From positions 2,195,501 through 2,259,500 of the forward strand of contig NZ_CP094532.1 of NCBI RefSeq assembly GCF_022811685.1: a stretch of DNA of 64,000 nt. The letters run 5' to 3'. Under the pieces are notes generated by a model. It saw only the letters and a program-made list of their open reading frames with translations, made no database searches and was not told the DNA's origin. This document shows positions 1 through 9,409 of the stretch, piece by piece; within the stretch, counting starts at the first letter, position 1, and every line of letters begins with the position of its first letter. This DNA comes from Chryseobacterium suipulveris. Lineage in GTDB: Bacteria; Bacteroidota; Bacteroidia; Flavobacteriales; Weeksellaceae. Both the position numbers and the translations under genes were made by a program.

Positions 1-889
1 TCGCCCCGATCTTAGTAAAAATATTTGAGTTACTGTACTTCCCAAAACTGATTCCGCCCGAAACGCACTGCGAAATCACCACGATCTCAGTCCCGTTTTT
101 CCGCAATTGCTGTAACGTTTTTCTTGTCTTTTCCGTATTGAAAATCGTTCCCGAGCCGAAAACCTGCAGCACCAAAACCTTCACCTTCGGAATCTCGGAA
201 AAGTGTTCCAGATGCATTCCCGGGAAAATCCGCCAGAACAGCACATCCGTCGAAATATGGTCATCCACTTCAAATTTCGAATCGGGATTCGGTCGCCAAA
301 GAAAATCCTTCTCCACATTCAGATGAACCCCGCTCTGTCCCAAAACCGGGTAATTCGGAGTTTGGTACGCGTCAAAATACTCTGCCGAATATTTCAATGT
401 ACGGTTTCCACGAAGCAGTTTGTATTCGAAATATACCGCAACTTCCTGAATGACGGCTTCATCGTTTTCGTACAAACTTGCATAATAAAGACTCGTCAAA
501 AGATTCTCTTTCGCATCAGTCCGTAAATCTCCGATTGGCAATTGCGAACCCGTAAGAATCACAGGTTTTCTCAAATTCTTCAACATAAAACTCAGTGCAG
601 AAGCAGTGTACGACATCGTATCTGTTCCGTGAAGAATAAGAAATCCGTCGTATTGGTCGTAGTTTTTTCCGATATAATTGGCAATGATTTTCCATTCGTT
701 CGGACCCATGTCGGAAGAATCGAGCGGCTTTTTAAAAGGGTGTACCGAAACTTCGCACTCAATCAGTTTCATCTCCGGAATCTTTTTGAAAATATTCGAA
801 AAATCAAACGGAACCAAACTTCCTGATTCATAATCTTTTTCCATCCCGATCGTTCCGCCGGTGTAGATGAGGAGCACTTTACGTTTCAT
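1..889 (-). CDS. ansA: Type I L-asparaginase, partial (3' end beyond window)
   Basis: Hydrolyses L-asparagine to aspartate and ammonia, probably in the cytoplasm because no signal peptide is present. Read on the minus strand, the protein begins MKRKVLLIYTGGTIGM, which holds the catalytic-threonine motif TGGTI. About 75-80 residues in, LHGTDTMSYTASAL carries the second conserved HGTDT motif. About 296 residues are present of a usual 340 or so, and the C-terminus runs off the window. A TATTTTTG -7 box lies at 895-902, only five bases before the ATG, so the mRNA may be nearly leaderless. The gene is divergent from the methyltransferase at 930. Confidence 0.93.
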   Translation of the reverse strand, partial: MKRKVLLIYTGGTIGMEKDYESGSLVPFDFSNIFKKIPEMKLIECEVSVHPFKKPLDSSDMGPNEWKIIANYIGKNYDQYDGFLILHGTDTMSYTASALSFMLKNLRKPVILTGSQLPIGDLRTDAKENLLTSLYYASLYENDEAVIQEVAVYFEYKLLRGNRTLKYSAEYFDAYQTPNYPVLGQSGVHLNVEKDFLWRPNPDSKFEVDDHISTDVLFWRIFPGMHLEHFSEIPKVKVLVLQVFGSGTIFNTEKTRKTLQQLRKNGTEIVVISQCVSGGISFGKYSNSNIFTKIGA

Positions 890-929
890 GATCTCAAAAA
901 TACGTTAATTTGTACTGATTTAAAAATGT

Positions 930-1604
930 ATGGAAAACTTAGTGCGCACTTTTGAATTTCTGAAGAAGTTCCTCACTCATGAACGGCTCGCAAAAATTGA
1001 ACATTTTTCTGCTGAAAGTTCGGATTTCTTACTTCCTGTGATGGAAGATGTGTACCAGTACCGAAATGCTGCAGCGATCATACGTTCGGTAGAAGCATGT
1101 GGATTTCATAAAGTGGTAGCGATGGAGGCCAGAAATATATTCGATCCCAATCTCACCGTTACCAAGGGTGCCGAGAACTGGGTGGAAGCTGAAAAAATGC
1201 CCCATTCTTTAGATTCATTACAAGAAATTCGCAGTAGAGGCTATAAAATCGTAGCAGTATCGCCAGAGAAAAATGCCACGATGCTCCCGGATTTTAGAAT
1301 TACAGAACCGGTTGCTTTAGTTTTTGGCACAGAATGGCAAGGAGTTACCGATGATTTTCTTGAGTTCTGCGACGAAACACTCGCGATCCCGATGTACGGT
1401 TTTACCCAGAGTTTTAATGTTTCAGTAGCGGCAGCAATCTGTTGTTATGATTTAAAACAGAAACTGCTTCATTCCGGAATCAATTATAAATTAAGTGATG
1501 AAAAACGACTGGAATTAATGATTAAGTGGGCGGTAAACTCGATTCCGAGTGGAAAAGAGATTTTGAGGAAATTTTTGGGACAAGATTCTAATGTGACAAT
1601 GTAG
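930..1604 (+). CDS. trmH: tRNA (guanosine-2'-O-)-methyltransferase, SpoU/TrmH family
   Basis: A SPOUT-fold enzyme that methylates the 2'-OH of a tRNA guanosine, using S-adenosylmethionine. All three SpoU motifs are visible: NAAAIIRSVEA near residue 46 (motif 1), VALVFGTEWQGV near residue 130 (motif 2) and IPMYGFTQSFNVSVAAAI near residue 155 (motif 3, the knotted SAM site). The length of 224 residues and the helical tail fit TrmH (Gm18) rather than the larger RlmB. The 160 bases downstream hold heptamer repeats and no gene. The exact target nucleotide is inferred from the family. Confidence 0.9.
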   Translation: MENLVRTFEFLKKFLTHERLAKIEHFSAESSDFLLPVMEDVYQYRNAAAIIRSVEACGFHKVVAMEARNIFDPNLTVTKGAENWVEAEKMPHSLDSLQEIRSRGYKIVAVSPEKNATMLPDFRITEPVALVFGTEWQGVTDDFLEFCDETLAIPMYGFTQSFNVSVAAAICCYDLKQKLLHSGINYKLSDEKRLELMIKWAVNSIPSGKEILRKFLGQDSNVTM

Positions 1605-1610
1605 CAATGA

Positions 1611-1751
1611 GCTTTCGGCAATCGGCATTCAGCTTTGGGAAGTTTGCAGCAATTTGAGAAAACGTGAATCTTGAAACTTCAAATTTGATCCTCAAACTTC
1701 AAACTTTAAACTTCAAACCCATACTATGATATCTGAAATCTGAAATCTAAA
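1611..1751. repeat. Three short arrays of heptanucleotide repeats
   Basis: The gap between the convergent genes trmH and rsmE holds three different 7-bp arrays in series. The first is GCTTTCG-GCAATCG-GCATTCA-GCTTTGG at 1611-1638. The second is AAACTTC/AAATTTG/AAACTTT copies at 1674-1720, with one 6-bp break. The third is ATCTGAA-ATCTGAA-ATCTAAA at 1731-1751. Each keeps a strict seven-base period while the unit sequence drifts. No ORF or hairpin terminator is evident. The function is unknown. Confidence 0.7.
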
Positions 1752-1767
1752 ACCGCCGAAGTCGAAT

Positions 1768-2463
1768 TCACCATTCACTTTTGAAATAGTTCCACGCTGC
1801 TACAAATATTCCCGCCGTTTCTGTTCTTAACCGTTGCTCACCCAGCGAAACCGCCCGAATTCCTTTCTCGGTAAGCAGTTTGATTTCGTTCGGCGAAAAA
1901 TCTCCTTCCGGTCCGATCAGGAAAATAAGATGTTCTGCAGCATCAATTTCTTTGAGGTTGGTTCTTTCGAAATGTTCATCGCAATGGGCAACGTAAGTGT
2001 TTTCAGTTGGGATATTTTTAATGAAATCCTGCAGTTTTACCAAGTCATTCAAGACCGGGAAATGAAACCGCTGACTTTGCTTTGAAGCTGAAATTGCCTG
2101 TTTCCTCAGCTTTTCTATATTGATATTTCGTCTTTCGGATTTTTCGGTATTGAGGAAAGTAATTTCCGAAATCCCCATTTCGGTCGCCTTTTCCACGAAA
2201 AACTCAATCCGGTCGATGTTTTTTGTCGGTGCGATTGCAATGTGAAGTTTTGGCGAAAAATCAGGCAGGTTTTCTTTGATGTCAGAAACATTGAGCATTA
2301 CTTTTTTTCCTTCGAAAACCAGAGTTCCTTTGGCAAGGTTTCCTTTTCCGTCGGTTACGAAAATTTCTTCGCCTTCACGCATTCGGAGCACTTTAACGAT
2401 GTGTTGCTGTTCATCGTCATTAATAATGACTTTCGGAAAAATTTCGCCAAAAAAAAGTTTCAT
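1768..2463 (-). CDS. rsmE: 16S rRNA (uracil(1498)-N(3))-methyltransferase
   Basis: Methylates N3 of U1498 in 16S rRNA; a SPOUT-fold enzyme with an N-terminal PUA-like domain. Family features seen are KVLRMREGEEIFVTDGKGN in the first 50 residues, KLHIAIAPTKNIDRIEFFVEKATEMGI in the middle, and the SAM-knot motif IFLIGPEGDFSPNEI followed by VSLGEQRLRTETAGI near the C-terminus. I start at MKLFFGEIF (2463), not at the longest frame (2496), because the extra eleven residues MQQLQQLESTS are encoded by a GTTGCA/GTTACA low-complexity tract and are not typical of the family. That gives 231 residues. It follows tsaD on the same strand with a 55-bp gap. Confidence 0.93.
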   Translation of the reverse strand: MKLFFGEIFPKVIINDDEQQHIVKVLRMREGEEIFVTDGKGNLAKGTLVFEGKKVMLNVSDIKENLPDFSPKLHIAIAPTKNIDRIEFFVEKATEMGISEITFLNTEKSERRNINIEKLRKQAISASKQSQRFHFPVLNDLVKLQDFIKNIPTENTYVAHCDEHFERTNLKEIDAAEHLIFLIGPEGDFSPNEIKLLTEKGIRAVSLGEQRLRTETAGIFVAAWNYFKSEW

Positions 2464-2518
2464 TGATGTGGATTCAAGTTGTTGCAGTTGTTGCAATTGT
2501 TACAGATTGTTACAGTTG

Positions 2519-3571
2519 TTAAATCTTCGGACTTCCGTCTTCTGTCACCTGACTTTCTAACTCGTATCGCGCTGTCGCGGAAACTGAGAGATCCGCAAAT
2601 TCGCCACGCTGTAATTTCAGTTGTGCGACCATCGCGATCATTGCGGCATTATCTGTCGTGTATTCAAACTTAGGAATGTAGATATTCCAGCCGAGTTTTT
2701 CCTCATTCTTTTTCATTGCTTCCCTTAAACCCGAGTTCGCAGAAACTCCCCCTGCAATTGCAATGTCTTTAATGTCCAAATCTTTCGCGGCTTTCTCCAG
2801 TTTTTCCATCAGTATTTCAACGATGGTTTTCTGAACGGAAGCGCACAAATCGTCGATATTTTCCTTGATGAAATCAGGATTGTTTTTTAACTCTTTTTGT
2901 ATGAAGTACAGCACCGAAGTCTTCACTCCGCTGAAGGAATAGTCATAGTTTTCTAACCGCGGTTTATTAAATTTAAATAAATTTTCGTTGCCTTTTTTTG
3001 CCAATCTGTCAACAATAGGACCTGCAGGATAATCGAGACCGAAAACTTTCCCGATTTTGTCGAAAGCTTCGCCTGCAGCATCATCAGTGGTTTTACCGAT
3101 GATTTCCATATCGAAATAGTCTTTAACCAAAACAATCATTGTGTGTCCACCAGAAACCGTCAAACATAGAAACGGGAATTTTGGGGGCATAATATTTGCA
3201 TCTTCGATGAAATGGGCTAAAATGTGGGCTTGAAGATGGTTAACCTCGATTAAAGGGACATTTAAACTCATTGCCAGCGATTTGGCAAAAGAAGTTCCCA
3301 CGAGCAGCGAACCCAAAAGTCCGGGACCGCGCGTGAATCCAATGGCAGAAATATCTTTTTGTTGTATATTTGCTTTGTTGACTGCTTTTTCGACAACGGG
3401 GATCATGTTTTGCTGATGGGCGCGAGAAGCAAGTTCGGGTACGACTCCGCCATATTCCCGGTGGATTTCCTGGTTTGCCGCAATGTTGGAGAGGATTTTG
3501 TTCCCACGGATTACAGCTGCAGAGGTATCGTCGCAGGAAGATTCGATCCCTAAAATTATAGACTCGTTCAT
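2519..3571 (-). CDS. tsaD: tRNA N6-threonylcarbamoyladenosine transferase subunit TsaD
   Basis: Transfers the threonylcarbamoyl group to A37 of ANN-decoding tRNAs; works with TsaB and TsaE. The ASKHA-fold motifs are clear: ILGIESSCDDTSAAV at the N-terminus, the metal-binding HLQAHILAH (HxxxH), VSGGHTMIV, and DIAIAGGVSANSGLR in the second half. Start chosen at MNES (3571). The longer frame from 3580 would overlap the divergent tamB start. The two start codons (3571 minus, 3574 plus) are separated by only two bases, so each gene's leader lies inside the other's coding region. Length 350 residues, normal for the family. Confidence 0.95.
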   Translation of the reverse strand: MNESIILGIESSCDDTSAAVIRGNKILSNIAANQEIHREYGGVVPELASRAHQQNMIPVVEKAVNKANIQQKDISAIGFTRGPGLLGSLLVGTSFAKSLAMSLNVPLIEVNHLQAHILAHFIEDANIMPPKFPFLCLTVSGGHTMIVLVKDYFDMEIIGKTTDDAAGEAFDKIGKVFGLDYPAGPIVDRLAKKGNENLFKFNKPRLENYDYSFSGVKTSVLYFIQKELKNNPDFIKENIDDLCASVQKTIVEILMEKLEKAAKDLDIKDIAIAGGVSANSGLREAMKKNEEKLGWNIYIPKFEYTTDNAAMIAMVAQLKLQRGEFADLSVSATARYELESQVTEDGSPKI

Positions 3572-3573
3572 AA

Positions 3574-6500
3574 ATGGCAAATTTAGAGAATAATAACGAT
3601 AAGGAAAACAATAAATCTGTTGCGGAAAACATCGGTAATTCGGTGCAGAAAGGCGTGGAAAATGTGCAGGATGCAGTAAAACAAACTGTGCAGGATGCTG
3701 CGAATCTCGCCTCGGACGCTATTACTCATCCCGTGGATACTGCAGGTGAATTTGTTGAGCAAGCCGCAAAAGATGTCACGAGTTACAAATGGTGGGCGAA
3801 ACTTTTGCTCGTGCTGTTTTGGACCGGTTTATTTCTTTTTATCACTTTCGTAGTAGTCATCAATCTTCCATCAACCAAAAACTGGGCAGCTCAACGGGTG
3901 ATCAAAATGCTTAACCAGGACCTGAAAACCCAAATGGCTTTCGACAGTGTGGATGTAAATTATTTTGGGGATATCACGATTCATAATGTCGCGATCAAAG
4001 ACAACCGAAATTATCCCTTTCTGAAAGCCAAAAAATTATACGCTGATTCCGACTGGTTCTCGATTATTTCAAATTCCAGGAATCTGAAGTTTCAATCGAT
4101 GGCTTTGAATCAGATGGATTTGAAAGTCATTACTTATAAAGGCGACAGTATTTCGAATTTCGTGCGCTACATCGATCTTTTTGATGACGGTAAAGCGCCC
4201 GATCCGACCCGTCCTCCGTTTGAACTGAAAACGAGGGTTTTTGTCAACGATTCCAAAATTTCCATCGTCAACCAAAATCACGAAGGCTACGAAGGAAAAT
4301 GGTTGATGGCAGACAACGTGAATTTGATTGTTCCCGAACTGAAGGTGAACGGCTCCAACGTTTTTGCGCAGATCAACAACATGCGATTTACCACCGAAAG
4401 ATGGGGCAAAAAGCACTTTGTCGATACCTTTTCAGGCGACCTTTCGCTGACAAAAGAATTTCTTTCCCTCAAAGATTTGACTTTAAATACCGACCATTCG
4501 CTTTTGCAGGGCGACATTAAATTCAACCTGAACAACGGTTCGTGGGCAGATTTTACCAATCGCGTTGCTTGGGATATGAATTTGATGAAAGGAAGCCAGA
4601 TCAGCGGTTACGACATCAGTTATTTTGTGACCAATTGGGACAATTACAAACCCGTGAACATTTCAGGGAAAATGACGGGGCCATTAAATAAATTCTACCT
4701 CGAAGACTTCCTCATCAGAAATCCAGATGTAAATATCAGGACACAAACGATGAAGATTTCGAATATTCTGGACGGGAATTTTCAGATCGAGTCCAACACT
4801 ATTTCCACCGATTTTACCTACAAAGATTTAAAGGCGATGCTGCCGACTTTCATTTCCGAGAAGATGAAAAATTTTGCGGATGATTTCGGAAGGATGAAGT
4901 TCGACGGAGCAGCACGCGTAAATCCGAAGCAGGTGTATGTTCCCAATGGACGACTGTTCACTGGAATCGGACAGGCAAGAATTTCACAATTCTATCTCGA
5001 TGATTATAGCACCAATCTTCCTAAATATCGAGGGTTTGCTGAAGTCAATGATCTCAATACTTCTGTGATTACGAAAAGTAAGGAAGTTGGTTTGATTTCA
5101 GGAAAGTTTAATCTTCAAGGTCAAAGCTTTGATGTCAATACCATGCGTTTGAGAACGACTTCCGAAATTTCGAAGATTGAAATTATGGACAAGGTCATTA
5201 ACAACGTTTATCTCGACGGACTTCTTGACCATAGAAAATATACGGGAACTGTAAATGTAAACGACGAACAGGCAAAAGCTAATGTGAAAGGACTGATCGA
5301 TTTTAGCACCAAGAAACTTTTCGCAGACGTTGTTGCGGATGTGAAATACCTGAATATCAATTATTTCACCGGAGCAAAAGGAAACCAGATTGTGAGCGGA
5401 CTTGTTGACGGAAAAATTTCAATGACGAACATCAATGACCTGAATCTGGACGCCGATTTGAAGAATGTGAATTTTGCAAATGCCACCCAAAAATATGTTA
5501 TTCCAAATGCTAAAGTCAAAGCATTTTTCGAAAATGGAAACAGAATCGTCTCTGTTGACGCACCTGGAGCGGTAAACGGAAAGATTGCGGGCAGGTTCAA
5601 CCTCGGTGATTTGGGAGGAATGATTGAGAACGGGATCGGAAAAATCTTGGTTGGTCCGCCTCCGAGAAAAATTTACCGAGGTCAGAGTTTCAATATGGAT
5701 TTTGATGTGAAACAGGGGCTGGTTAATTATTTTGAGCCGAATGTGCACTTGCCGAAAGGCGCGACGGTGAACGGTTCCTATGACGGAAATTCCAATAACC
5801 TCGTATTGAATATCGACGCTGAAACCTTAAAATATGTGATGACCAAAAAAGAGGAAATCACGGAAGCCGACAAAGCGCTCGCAAAAGCAAATCCTGACTA
5901 TAAAATTACCGATAAGGACAAGAAAACCAAAGACAGCGCGATGATCGACAACCTCATGGTGAGGATTAACACTGCGAATCTCAGCGAGCAGATTTTTGCG
6001 AAGATTGATAGGGTTGAATACGACAAGAATATCCTGAAAGATATTACCTTAAGCGGTAGAAACGAAAACAATAAAGTTTTACATATTGCAACCAATTTCA
6101 AGCACGGAACTCCTGAGGAAGAAATAAAGCAGGAGCTTAAAGAATACGCTGTAAACCTTAACCAAACCACAAATTCAGCTGGAGATTATGTGTTCCGCTT
6201 CGAGCCGACTTCGGTGAAGTTTAATGATGTAGTTTGGAATATCGATACCGATCCCGAACTGAATCACTCCATTACCTACCGAAAAAAACAGGGCGATTTC
6301 CTGATACAGAATCTTCGCGTTTATTCTGATGACAGTTCGCTTTTCGTACGACAGTCCGTTTTCAAATCTGCGAAAGATTTCTCGGCGGAAGGCGAGGTGA
6401 AAAATATGGATATCGCCAAAGTTTTTGCTTTAACAAAGAGTGAAAACAGTATGGATATTAAAGGAATCGCAAACGGAACCTTTGATATCAAGATGAACAA

Positions 6501-8352
6501 AAACAATCTGGAACCCGTGATCGATATGGATATTACCAATATCTTTATGAACGGAAAAGCGATGGGCAAAGTTCTGGTTTCGGCTAAAAACAGTGCGGTC
6601 CCAAACGTTTTCGATGTTGATGTAAAGGTGATCGGATCCGACGCAATCGGCGACAATAATCTGCATTTAACGGGAACCATTAATAATAACACCGCTTCAC
6701 CGACGCTTGATCTCACCGCGGAAATGCGGGATTTCGACCTTGCTTTCACCCAGGAGTTTGTGAAGGGAATATTCGGCAACCTTCGTGGGAAGGCTTCAGG
6801 AGATTTGAAAATTGGCGGTAAGATGAACGATGTGGATTACAGCGGCGATATTGCACTGAAACAGTTCGGTTTGAAACTGAATTTCACTGGCGTAGATTAT
6901 TCGTTCGACGATACGGTGATTTCGCTTTCAAGAGGTTTGGCGATTCTGAACGACATCGGAGTGAAAGATGGAAGGAGCAATTCGAAGGGATCGATTTCAG
7001 GGGCGATACAGTTTGAAACGCTTTCGTCAATGGGCGTCAACCTCGTGATGAGGGCCGATAATCTTTTACTCTTGAACACTACCCAAAAAGATTTCGATCT
7101 GTTCTGGGGAAGAATTTATGGAAACGGGACGCTGTATGTTGATGGACCTGTTTCCGCACTCAATATTTCAACTCCTGAAATGCGGGCGCTCAATAACTCG
7201 ATGTTCACCTTTAATTCCAACTCCACTTCCAATGTTGAGGAATTTAAGATGCTTCGGTTCCTGAAAAGGGACGATGCGGGAATTATTTCCGTGGAGGACA
7301 AGAAATCTTCGGGAGCCAATATGAATATTGATTTTACGCTCTCTTTAGACAAAGGTACAACGGTGAACGTTTTGGTTGGCGACGATGTGGGAGATATTTC
7401 GGTACGCGGAAATGCCGACAAACTCCGGTTTGTGATGAGCAGAACGGGAGCAATTTCGATGAACGGCAATTATTTTGTTGATAACGGAACATTTGTTTCA
7501 AAGGCGATACTTAACAGAACTTTCCATATCACCAAAGGAAGCAGTATTCGGTGGGATGGTGATGCGATGGCGCCTGAACTCGACATCGACGCGACTTATC
7601 TCAGAACAGTTACGAATGCTGGACAATATTTAAATATGAAAAGCTTACAGCCAGTAAACGTTCTTCTTTCCACAAAAATAACTCAAACCCTCAATAATCC
7701 AAAAATAGAACTTGGAGTTTCAGCGCAGGATGTTTCGAGTAACGTGCGGGAAACTTTAGCCCAAAGAATGAGTAACGAGGATGAAAAAGTGATCCAATTT
7801 GGTTCTGTCTTGGTGCTTAACAGCTTCAATGTCGGTAACTCTGCCTTCGACATCAATCTCGGAAACACGCTCGAAACTTCGGGTTACAATATGCTATTCA
7901 AACAGCTCGGTTCTGTTTTGAATACCATTAGCAACGAATTTCAGGTAGACTTAAATTATCTTCGCGGAGATACCAATTCGAATACCGGCGACAGAGCGAA
8001 TGCAAGTGTCAGCTTTGCGCTTTCACCAAGAGTTAAGGTAAAAACAGGACTTGGAGTGCCGATCTCTAAAACAGAAAATACCAACACCAATTATCTTTCC
8101 GGAGAAGGAATTATTGAATACGATTGGTCCAAGAATAACGACGGGAGCCGACTTCTTCGCGCGTACTCGAAACCGTCAAATATTGGGTTGACCGGAGCTG
8201 GAGCTGGAAACGCGGGAGCCAACCAAAGTTACGGAGTGGGTGTGGTTTATAGCAAAAGTTTTAATACGATATTTAAAAGAAAAGAAAAAGATAAGCAAAA
8301 GAAAAGTTCAGAATCGAAAAAAGATTCAATCAAAAATGATTCGATAAAGTAA
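3574..8352 (+). CDS. tamB: TamB-like translocation/assembly module, inner-membrane anchored AsmA-family protein
   Basis: A 1592-residue envelope protein. An N-terminal polar region is followed by one membrane helix at about residues 75-96 (WWAKLLLVLFWTGLFLFITF). The rest is a very long repeating beta-rich region (alternating short strands, many N/D/G turns) expected to form a periplasm-spanning groove. The C-terminal DUF490/TamB domain lies at about 1100-1560 (SFALSPRVKVKTGLGVPIS near its end). A K/S/D-rich tail ends the protein. Family members link inner and outer membranes and take part in outer-membrane assembly or lipid transport with a BamA/TamA-type partner, which is not in the window. 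Divergent from tsaD with a two-base gap. Confidence 0.9.
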   Translation: MANLENNNDKENNKSVAENIGNSVQKGVENVQDAVKQTVQDAANLASDAITHPVDTAGEFVEQAAKDVTSYKWWAKLLLVLFWTGLFLFITFVVVINLPSTKNWAAQRVIKMLNQDLKTQMAFDSVDVNYFGDITIHNVAIKDNRNYPFLKAKKLYADSDWFSIISNSRNLKFQSMALNQMDLKVITYKGDSISNFVRYIDLFDDGKAPDPTRPPFELKTRVFVNDSKISIVNQNHEGYEGKWLMADNVNLIVPELKVNGSNVFAQINNMRFTTERWGKKHFVDTFSGDLSLTKEFLSLKDLTLNTDHSLLQGDIKFNLNNGSWADFTNRVAWDMNLMKGSQISGYDISYFVTNWDNYKPVNISGKMTGPLNKFYLEDFLIRNPDVNIRTQTMKISNILDGNFQIESNTISTDFTYKDLKAMLPTFISEKMKNFADDFGRMKFDGAARVNPKQVYVPNGRLFTGIGQARISQFYLDDYSTNLPKYRGFAEVNDLNTSVITKSKEVGLISGKFNLQGQSFDVNTMRLRTTSEISKIEIMDKVINNVYLDGLLDHRKYTGTVNVNDEQAKANVKGLIDFSTKKLFADVVADVKYLNINYFTGAKGNQIVSGLVDGKISMTNINDLNLDADLKNVNFANATQKYVIPNAKVKAFFENGNRIVSVDAPGAVNGKIAGRFNLGDLGGMIENGIGKILVGPPPRKIYRGQSFNMDFDVKQGLVNYFEPNVHLPKGATVNGSYDGNSNNLVLNIDAETLKYVMTKKEEITEADKALAKANPDYKITDKDKKTKDSAMIDNLMVRINTANLSEQIFAKIDRVEYDKNILKDITLSGRNENNKVLHIATNFKHGTPEEEIKQELKEYAVNLNQTTNSAGDYVFRFEPTSVKFNDVVWNIDTDPELNHSITYRKKQGDFLIQNLRVYSDDSSLFVRQSVFKSAKDFSAEGEVKNMDIAKVFALTKSENSMDIKGIANGTFDIKMNKNNLEPVIDMDITNIFMNGKAMGKVLVSAKNSAVPNVFDVDVKVIGSDAIGDNNLHLTGTINNNTASPTLDLTAEMRDFDLAFTQEFVKGIFGNLRGKASGDLKIGGKMNDVDYSGDIALKQFGLKLNFTGVDYSFDDTVISLSRGLAILNDIGVKDGRSNSKGSISGAIQFETLSSMGVNLVMRADNLLLLNTTQKDFDLFWGRIYGNGTLYVDGPVSALNISTPEMRALNNSMFTFNSNSTSNVEEFKMLRFLKRDDAGIISVEDKKSSGANMNIDFTLSLDKGTTVNVLVGDDVGDISVRGNADKLRFVMSRTGAISMNGNYFVDNGTFVSKAILNRTFHITKGSSIRWDGDAMAPELDIDATYLRTVTNAGQYLNMKSLQPVNVLLSTKITQTLNNPKIELGVSAQDVSSNVRETLAQRMSNEDEKVIQFGSVLVLNSFNVGNSAFDINLGNTLETSGYNMLFKQLGSVLNTISNEFQVDLNYLRGDTNSNTGDRANASVSFALSPRVKVKTGLGVPISKTENTNTNYLSGEGIIEYDWSKNNDGSRLLRAYSKPSNIGLTGAGAGNAGANQSYGVGVVYSKSFNTIFKRKEKDKQKKSSESKKDSIKNDSIK

Positions 8353-8431
8353 CAATTTCAATGCATTCCATAAAAGTTTAGTTAAAAGTTGTTAATACTT
8401 TATGATTTTTTTTCATTTTAATATTTTTTTG

Positions 8432-8439
8432 TAAATTTG
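8432..8439 (+). promoter_or_regulatory. Candidate -7 promoter box of the Lrp-type regulator
   Basis: TAAATTTG matches the Bacteroidota -7 consensus TAnnTTTG and lies 46 bases before the ATG at 8485. It overlaps the upstream in-frame start at 8437, so that start cannot be used. I see no good -33 TTTG at the usual distance. Confidence 0.45.
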
Positions 8440-8484
8440 CCGATAAATTCGAATAAGTATAAGAAAATTATAAAAAATATAAAA

Positions 8485-8955
8485 ATGAATTATCAACTGG
8501 ACGAAATAGATAAGAAGATTCTTGACTTTCTCGTAGAAAACACAAGAATGCCGTTTACGGAAATCGCAAAACAAATGGATGTTTCCGCAGGTACGATCCA
8601 CGTGAGAGTAAAGAAAATGGAAGACGCTGGAATCATACTTGGTTCGTCATTAAACATCGATTACGCGAAATTAGACTATCATTTCACAGCTTTTATTGGG
8701 ATTCTTTTAACAAAATCCAACAGAACACAGGATGTTTTGAAAGAGCTTTCAACAATTCCAAACGTAATCGAGGCAAGCGTAATCTCAGGAAAATACAATA
8801 TCTTCTGCAAAGTTAGAGCTAAAAACACCGAAGACGCGAAGAGAATCATCTACCAAATCGACGACATCCAGGATGTGATGAGAACGGAAAGTATGATCTC
8901 GATGGAAGAATATCTTTCTGACAAGAACCGATTAATCGACGCAGTATCCATCTAA
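8485..8955 (+). CDS. Lrp/AsnC family transcriptional regulator
   Basis: A 156-residue one-domain-pair regulator. The N-terminal helix-turn-helix spans about residues 5-55 (DEIDKKILDFLVENTRMPFTEIAKQMDVSAGTIHVRVKKMEDAGII). The C-terminal ligand-binding RAM domain is at 70-150. Such proteins form octamers and respond to amino acids or related metabolites. Start at MNYQLDE is set by the -7 box at 8432-8439 and by the family N-terminus; the 16 residues MPINSNKYKKIIKNIK of the longer frame are AT-rich leader. It stands alone, so the regulon cannot be read from context. Confidence 0.93.
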   Translation: MNYQLDEIDKKILDFLVENTRMPFTEIAKQMDVSAGTIHVRVKKMEDAGIILGSSLNIDYAKLDYHFTAFIGILLTKSNRTQDVLKELSTIPNVIEASVISGKYNIFCKVRAKNTEDAKRIIYQIDDIQDVMRTESMISMEEYLSDKNRLIDAVSI

Positions 8956-9023
8956 ACTGATACTTCTCAGCAAATAATAAAACTTTTGGAGCAGTTCAAA
9001 AGTTTTTTTTTAATTTTATATAT

Positions 9024-9398
9024 ATGAATAACGAGTTTGCCAACGAAAGTCCGAAAAAGGATTTGGGTTTCATTTTGTCGCTTTTTGCCCTTCTTTTCTT
9101 TACGATGATGGGAATCGGGATTGATGCCGATGAATACTCGCAACATACCGAGGTCAATATTCCGGAGTGGTATTTCTACCTGATCTTTACCATCGATTTC
9201 CTGATGGTTTTGGGATTGGTGCTGATTTTTTTCTACAGAAAAATTGGTGTATTTCTGTTTCCTGCGGCATTGGTAGGACATTTTATCAGTCATAGTTATT
9301 TCCTTTCCACCTTCCTCTATACCGATGTAACCAATATGTTTCTGTTTATCGGCGTAGGTTTGCTCGCCATAATTCCGAAATGGCAGTTTTTTAAATAA
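9024..9398 (+). CDS. Small four-helix membrane protein of unknown function
   Basis: 124 residues with four hydrophobic stretches: about 15-32 (GFILSLFALLFFTMMGIGI), 50-69 (FYLIFTIDFLMVLGLVLIFF), 73-92 and 104-120. I do not recognise a named family. Charged residues at the N-terminus (MNNEFANESPKKD) suggest a cytoplasmic start. It ends 11 bp before the Rrf2 regulator and could be co-transcribed with it, which would place it in the same stress regulon; this is inference. Confidence 0.75.
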   Translation: MNNEFANESPKKDLGFILSLFALLFFTMMGIGIDADEYSQHTEVNIPEWYFYLIFTIDFLMVLGLVLIFFYRKIGVFLFPAALVGHFISHSYFLSTFLYTDVTNMFLFIGVGLLAIIPKWQFFK

Positions 9399-9409
9399 AT
9401 CAGTTCGTT

